Source: Planctomycetota bacterium (GTDB lineage Bacteria; Planctomycetota; PUPC01; DSUN01). From it: 6,586 bases of DNA. Location of the stretch: the NCBI GenBank assembly GCA_016872875.1, contig VGYW01000450.1, positions 1-6,586 of the forward strand, in the 5' to 3' direction. The position numbers were made by a program, and so were the translations under genes. This document shows positions 5,576 to 6,586 of the stretch, in pieces (position 1 is the first letter of the stretch; each line of letters starts with the position of its first letter). Under the pieces are notes generated by a model. That model did not search any database. It saw nothing but the letters and a program-made list of their open reading frames with translations, and was not told where the DNA came from.

Positions 5576-5629
5576 CAATGCCCAATGGTCAATGCCCGGT
5601 GTCCAATGTCCAATGTCCAAAGTCCAAGT
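5576..5629 (+). repeat. Degenerate CCAAT-type short tandem repeats
   Basis: Just after the propeller gene stop, CAATGCC/CAATGGT/CAATGCC units are followed by three near-identical heptads (GTCCAAT, GTCCAAT, GTCCAAA) and GTCCAAG. The base composition is less GC-rich than the surroundings. No protein or terminator is suggested. It is a slippage-prone simple repeat. Confidence 0.65.
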
Positions 5630-5652
5630 AAGAACGCTGCCGCCTTCCCGCC

Positions 5653-5681
5653 CTCAGCCCTTGCGGATGCGATGGGCTGAG
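5653..5681 (+). terminator. Weak candidate terminator hairpin
   Basis: CTCAGCCC (5653-5660) pairs perfectly with GGGCTGAG (5674-5681) across a 13-nt loop, about 95 nt after the propeller gene stop. Only a short, weak T-containing stretch (CTTGTTC) follows, so intrinsic termination is uncertain. Confidence 0.25.
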
Positions 5682-5788
5682 CTTGTTCAGACTCGGCAGT
5701 GTCGCCCGCGTGCGCGTGCCCCCACAAGCGAACCGCCATACTCCCCGTTCCAAGTTCCTTCCCTAAGAGCGTCTAGAAGAATGAGCAG

Positions 5789-5848
5789 GTTCGTAGTGCG
5801 GGCTTCAGCCCGTGCCGCCAAGAACGGCCTAAAGGCCGCACTACAAAC
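5789..5848. repeat. Three-armed palindromic repeat
   Basis: The outer arms 5789-5801 and 5836-5848 pair over 13 positions with one mismatch; the core GTAGTGCGG/CCGCACTAC is perfect. Between them lie two further perfect hairpins, CGGGCT/AGCCCG (5799-5812) and CGGCCT/AGGCCG (5825-5838), sharing bases at their roots with the outer stem. The result is a cloverleaf-like three-way design. It is a compact palindromic element of the REP/MITE kind and not a tRNA: there is no T-loop or anticodon arm. Confidence 0.75.
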
Positions 5849-5874
5849 AGGTTTCCCACTCTTGCGCGCGGCGC

Positions 5875-6106
5875 CAGGTGTATTTTTCCAAACAAACAAA
5901 ACAAAAACGGGGTCGGGCGGGCGGCGAAGCCGCCGCCCTAGCCCGCCCCCGTTTTGTTTCGTTGATTGGAAAATCCGCTGTCGCGTCACATTTGCCCCCT
6001 TCCGTCTCGCAAGGTGGCACGCTGTTTGCGTTGTTGCCAATCGGCAACATTTTCGGCCTCTAGTGTCACCAGAGTCGCCAGTGTGTGCACCTCTGTTGTA
6101 GCCCCC
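5875..6106 (-). repeat. Structured 232-bp repeat, copy B (inverted partner of copy A)
   Basis: Its reverse complement follows copy A (693-937) throughout, with the same order of parts. The CACACACTGG block is at 6078-6087. It lies exactly 27 nt from the ATGTTGCC start of the hairpin at 6032-6049, the same distance as in copy A. The invariant 17-nt block is at 5968-5984. The long A-rich/T-rich stem is 5882-5912 with 5947-5974. The cap hairpin differs in sequence from copy A but is again a GC hairpin (around GGCGGCGAAGCCGCC). Stem bases that differ from copy A change in pairs. On the plus strand it lies past the propeller gene and could also terminate transcription. Confidence 0.75.
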
Positions 6107-6586
6107 TAGCCCGCCCTCTGTCGGGGCTGATTCGGCCCTCTCCCACCCGGGTGCAACTCACGCCGCCACGGCTGACCGCCCGCTCCGCTTGCCGCTCCGC
6201 TAGGCCACCCCTCATCGCAAGGTGTGGTGCATCGATGGTGTGCCAGGTTGAAGCTCTGCGACGGATGAAGGTCTGCTACGGGTCGCCAGGGTGGGGCCTC
6301 AGCCCGCTCGCCCCTTCTGCCAGGGGCTCGCTAGGCAAGCGGACGCGGCAAGGCAGCGAGGTGCCCCACTCCGGCCGGGCGCAGGCCGCAGGGGTTGTCT
6401 TGGCCGCTCCGCTTCCTGCTGTCGCCCACCTTGTAGCGTCAGTGTGACGACGGGGCTGCCCGCCGCCTGCCCGACGCGGCTCGCGGCGGGGGGGGCGGGA
6501 GGGGGGGGCGGGCAGCGGGCCACAGGGGGTGTGGGGGGCCGACGCTACGGCGGCCCCCCAAAGGGCGGGCCTGGGACGTAGAAGTG
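6107..6586. other. Gene-free G-rich right flank
   Basis: I see no convincing gene. Open frames running across 6085-6447 and 6291-6581 translate to Ala/Pro/Arg/Gly-rich sequences without recognisable domains, and they overlap frames on the other strand. The last 100 bases are dominated by G-runs on the plus strand. Confidence 0.5.
6488..6519 (+). other. G-quadruplex-forming run
   Basis: Five G-runs follow in close order: 8 G (6488-6495), 3 G (6497-6499), 8 G (6501-6508), 3 G (6510-6512) and 3 G (6517-6519). The first three loops are single bases. This meets the usual G3+N1-7 quadruplex pattern several times over. It has no gene nearby, so no role can be assigned, and such runs are also prone to sequencing error. 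Confidence 0.6.

Noticed and set aside
3652..5631. 659-residue plus-strand open frame in another phase of the propeller gene
   Set aside because: The translation is almost entirely Arg/Pro/His/Gly, typical of an out-of-phase reading of GC-rich coding DNA.
5789..5848. tRNA-like cloverleaf
   Set aside because: The three-armed fold has two-base loops and no T-loop, anticodon loop or acceptor-stem features.
6085..6581. Plus-strand frames of 120 and 96 residues at the right end
   Set aside because: Compositionally biased translations without family resemblance or SD; the second ends in G-runs encoding poly-Gly.

Overview
The window is very GC-rich bacterial DNA with short genes, gaps full of repeats, and G/C homopolymer runs at both ends. 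A LamG/five-bladed-propeller secreted protein, a clan AA aspartic-protease-like protein of the MGTFR... type, an MNT/HEPN pair and dispersed palindromes in almost every gap together suggest a Planctomycetota or other PVC-group genome, probably environmental. That placement is an inference from gene style; no marker gene is present.

Layout. Positions 1-1177 hold no convincing gene: three G5/C5 hairpins, then a 245-bp structured repeat (copy A, 693-937), then the first of three copies of a dispersed inverted-repeat element. Positions 1178-2003 hold an overlapping two-gene operon on the plus strand, an MNT nucleotidyltransferase followed by a HEPN-domain protein. This is a toxin-antitoxin-like arrangement. 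Two minus-strand genes follow: a clan AA aspartic-protease-like protein whose DTG catalytic motif reads GRG (2178-2558), and a small secreted protein (2680-2988) with a plausible sigma-70 promoter. After a 133-bp inverted repeat in the divergent gap comes the main gene (3380-5557). It encodes a 725-residue exported protein with an N-terminal LamG-like domain, a GH43/GH32-like propeller and a C-terminal GH32-type beta-sandwich. Positions 5558-6586 are again gene-free and carry CCAAT-type tandem repeats, a three-armed palindrome, the inverted partner of the 245-bp repeat (copy B, 5875-6106) and a G-quadruplex-like run.

The genes do not form one pathway. The MNT/HEPN pair is a self-contained module, and the propeller protein looks like a carbohydrate-active secreted enzyme or binding protein without visible transport or regulatory partners. 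The most striking feature is the non-coding layer. Inverted copies A and B bracket all five genes, and their long stems show compensatory base changes between copies, so they are either a structured RNA or a palindromic mobile element. Most of the other gaps carry their own type of inverted or tandem repeat.
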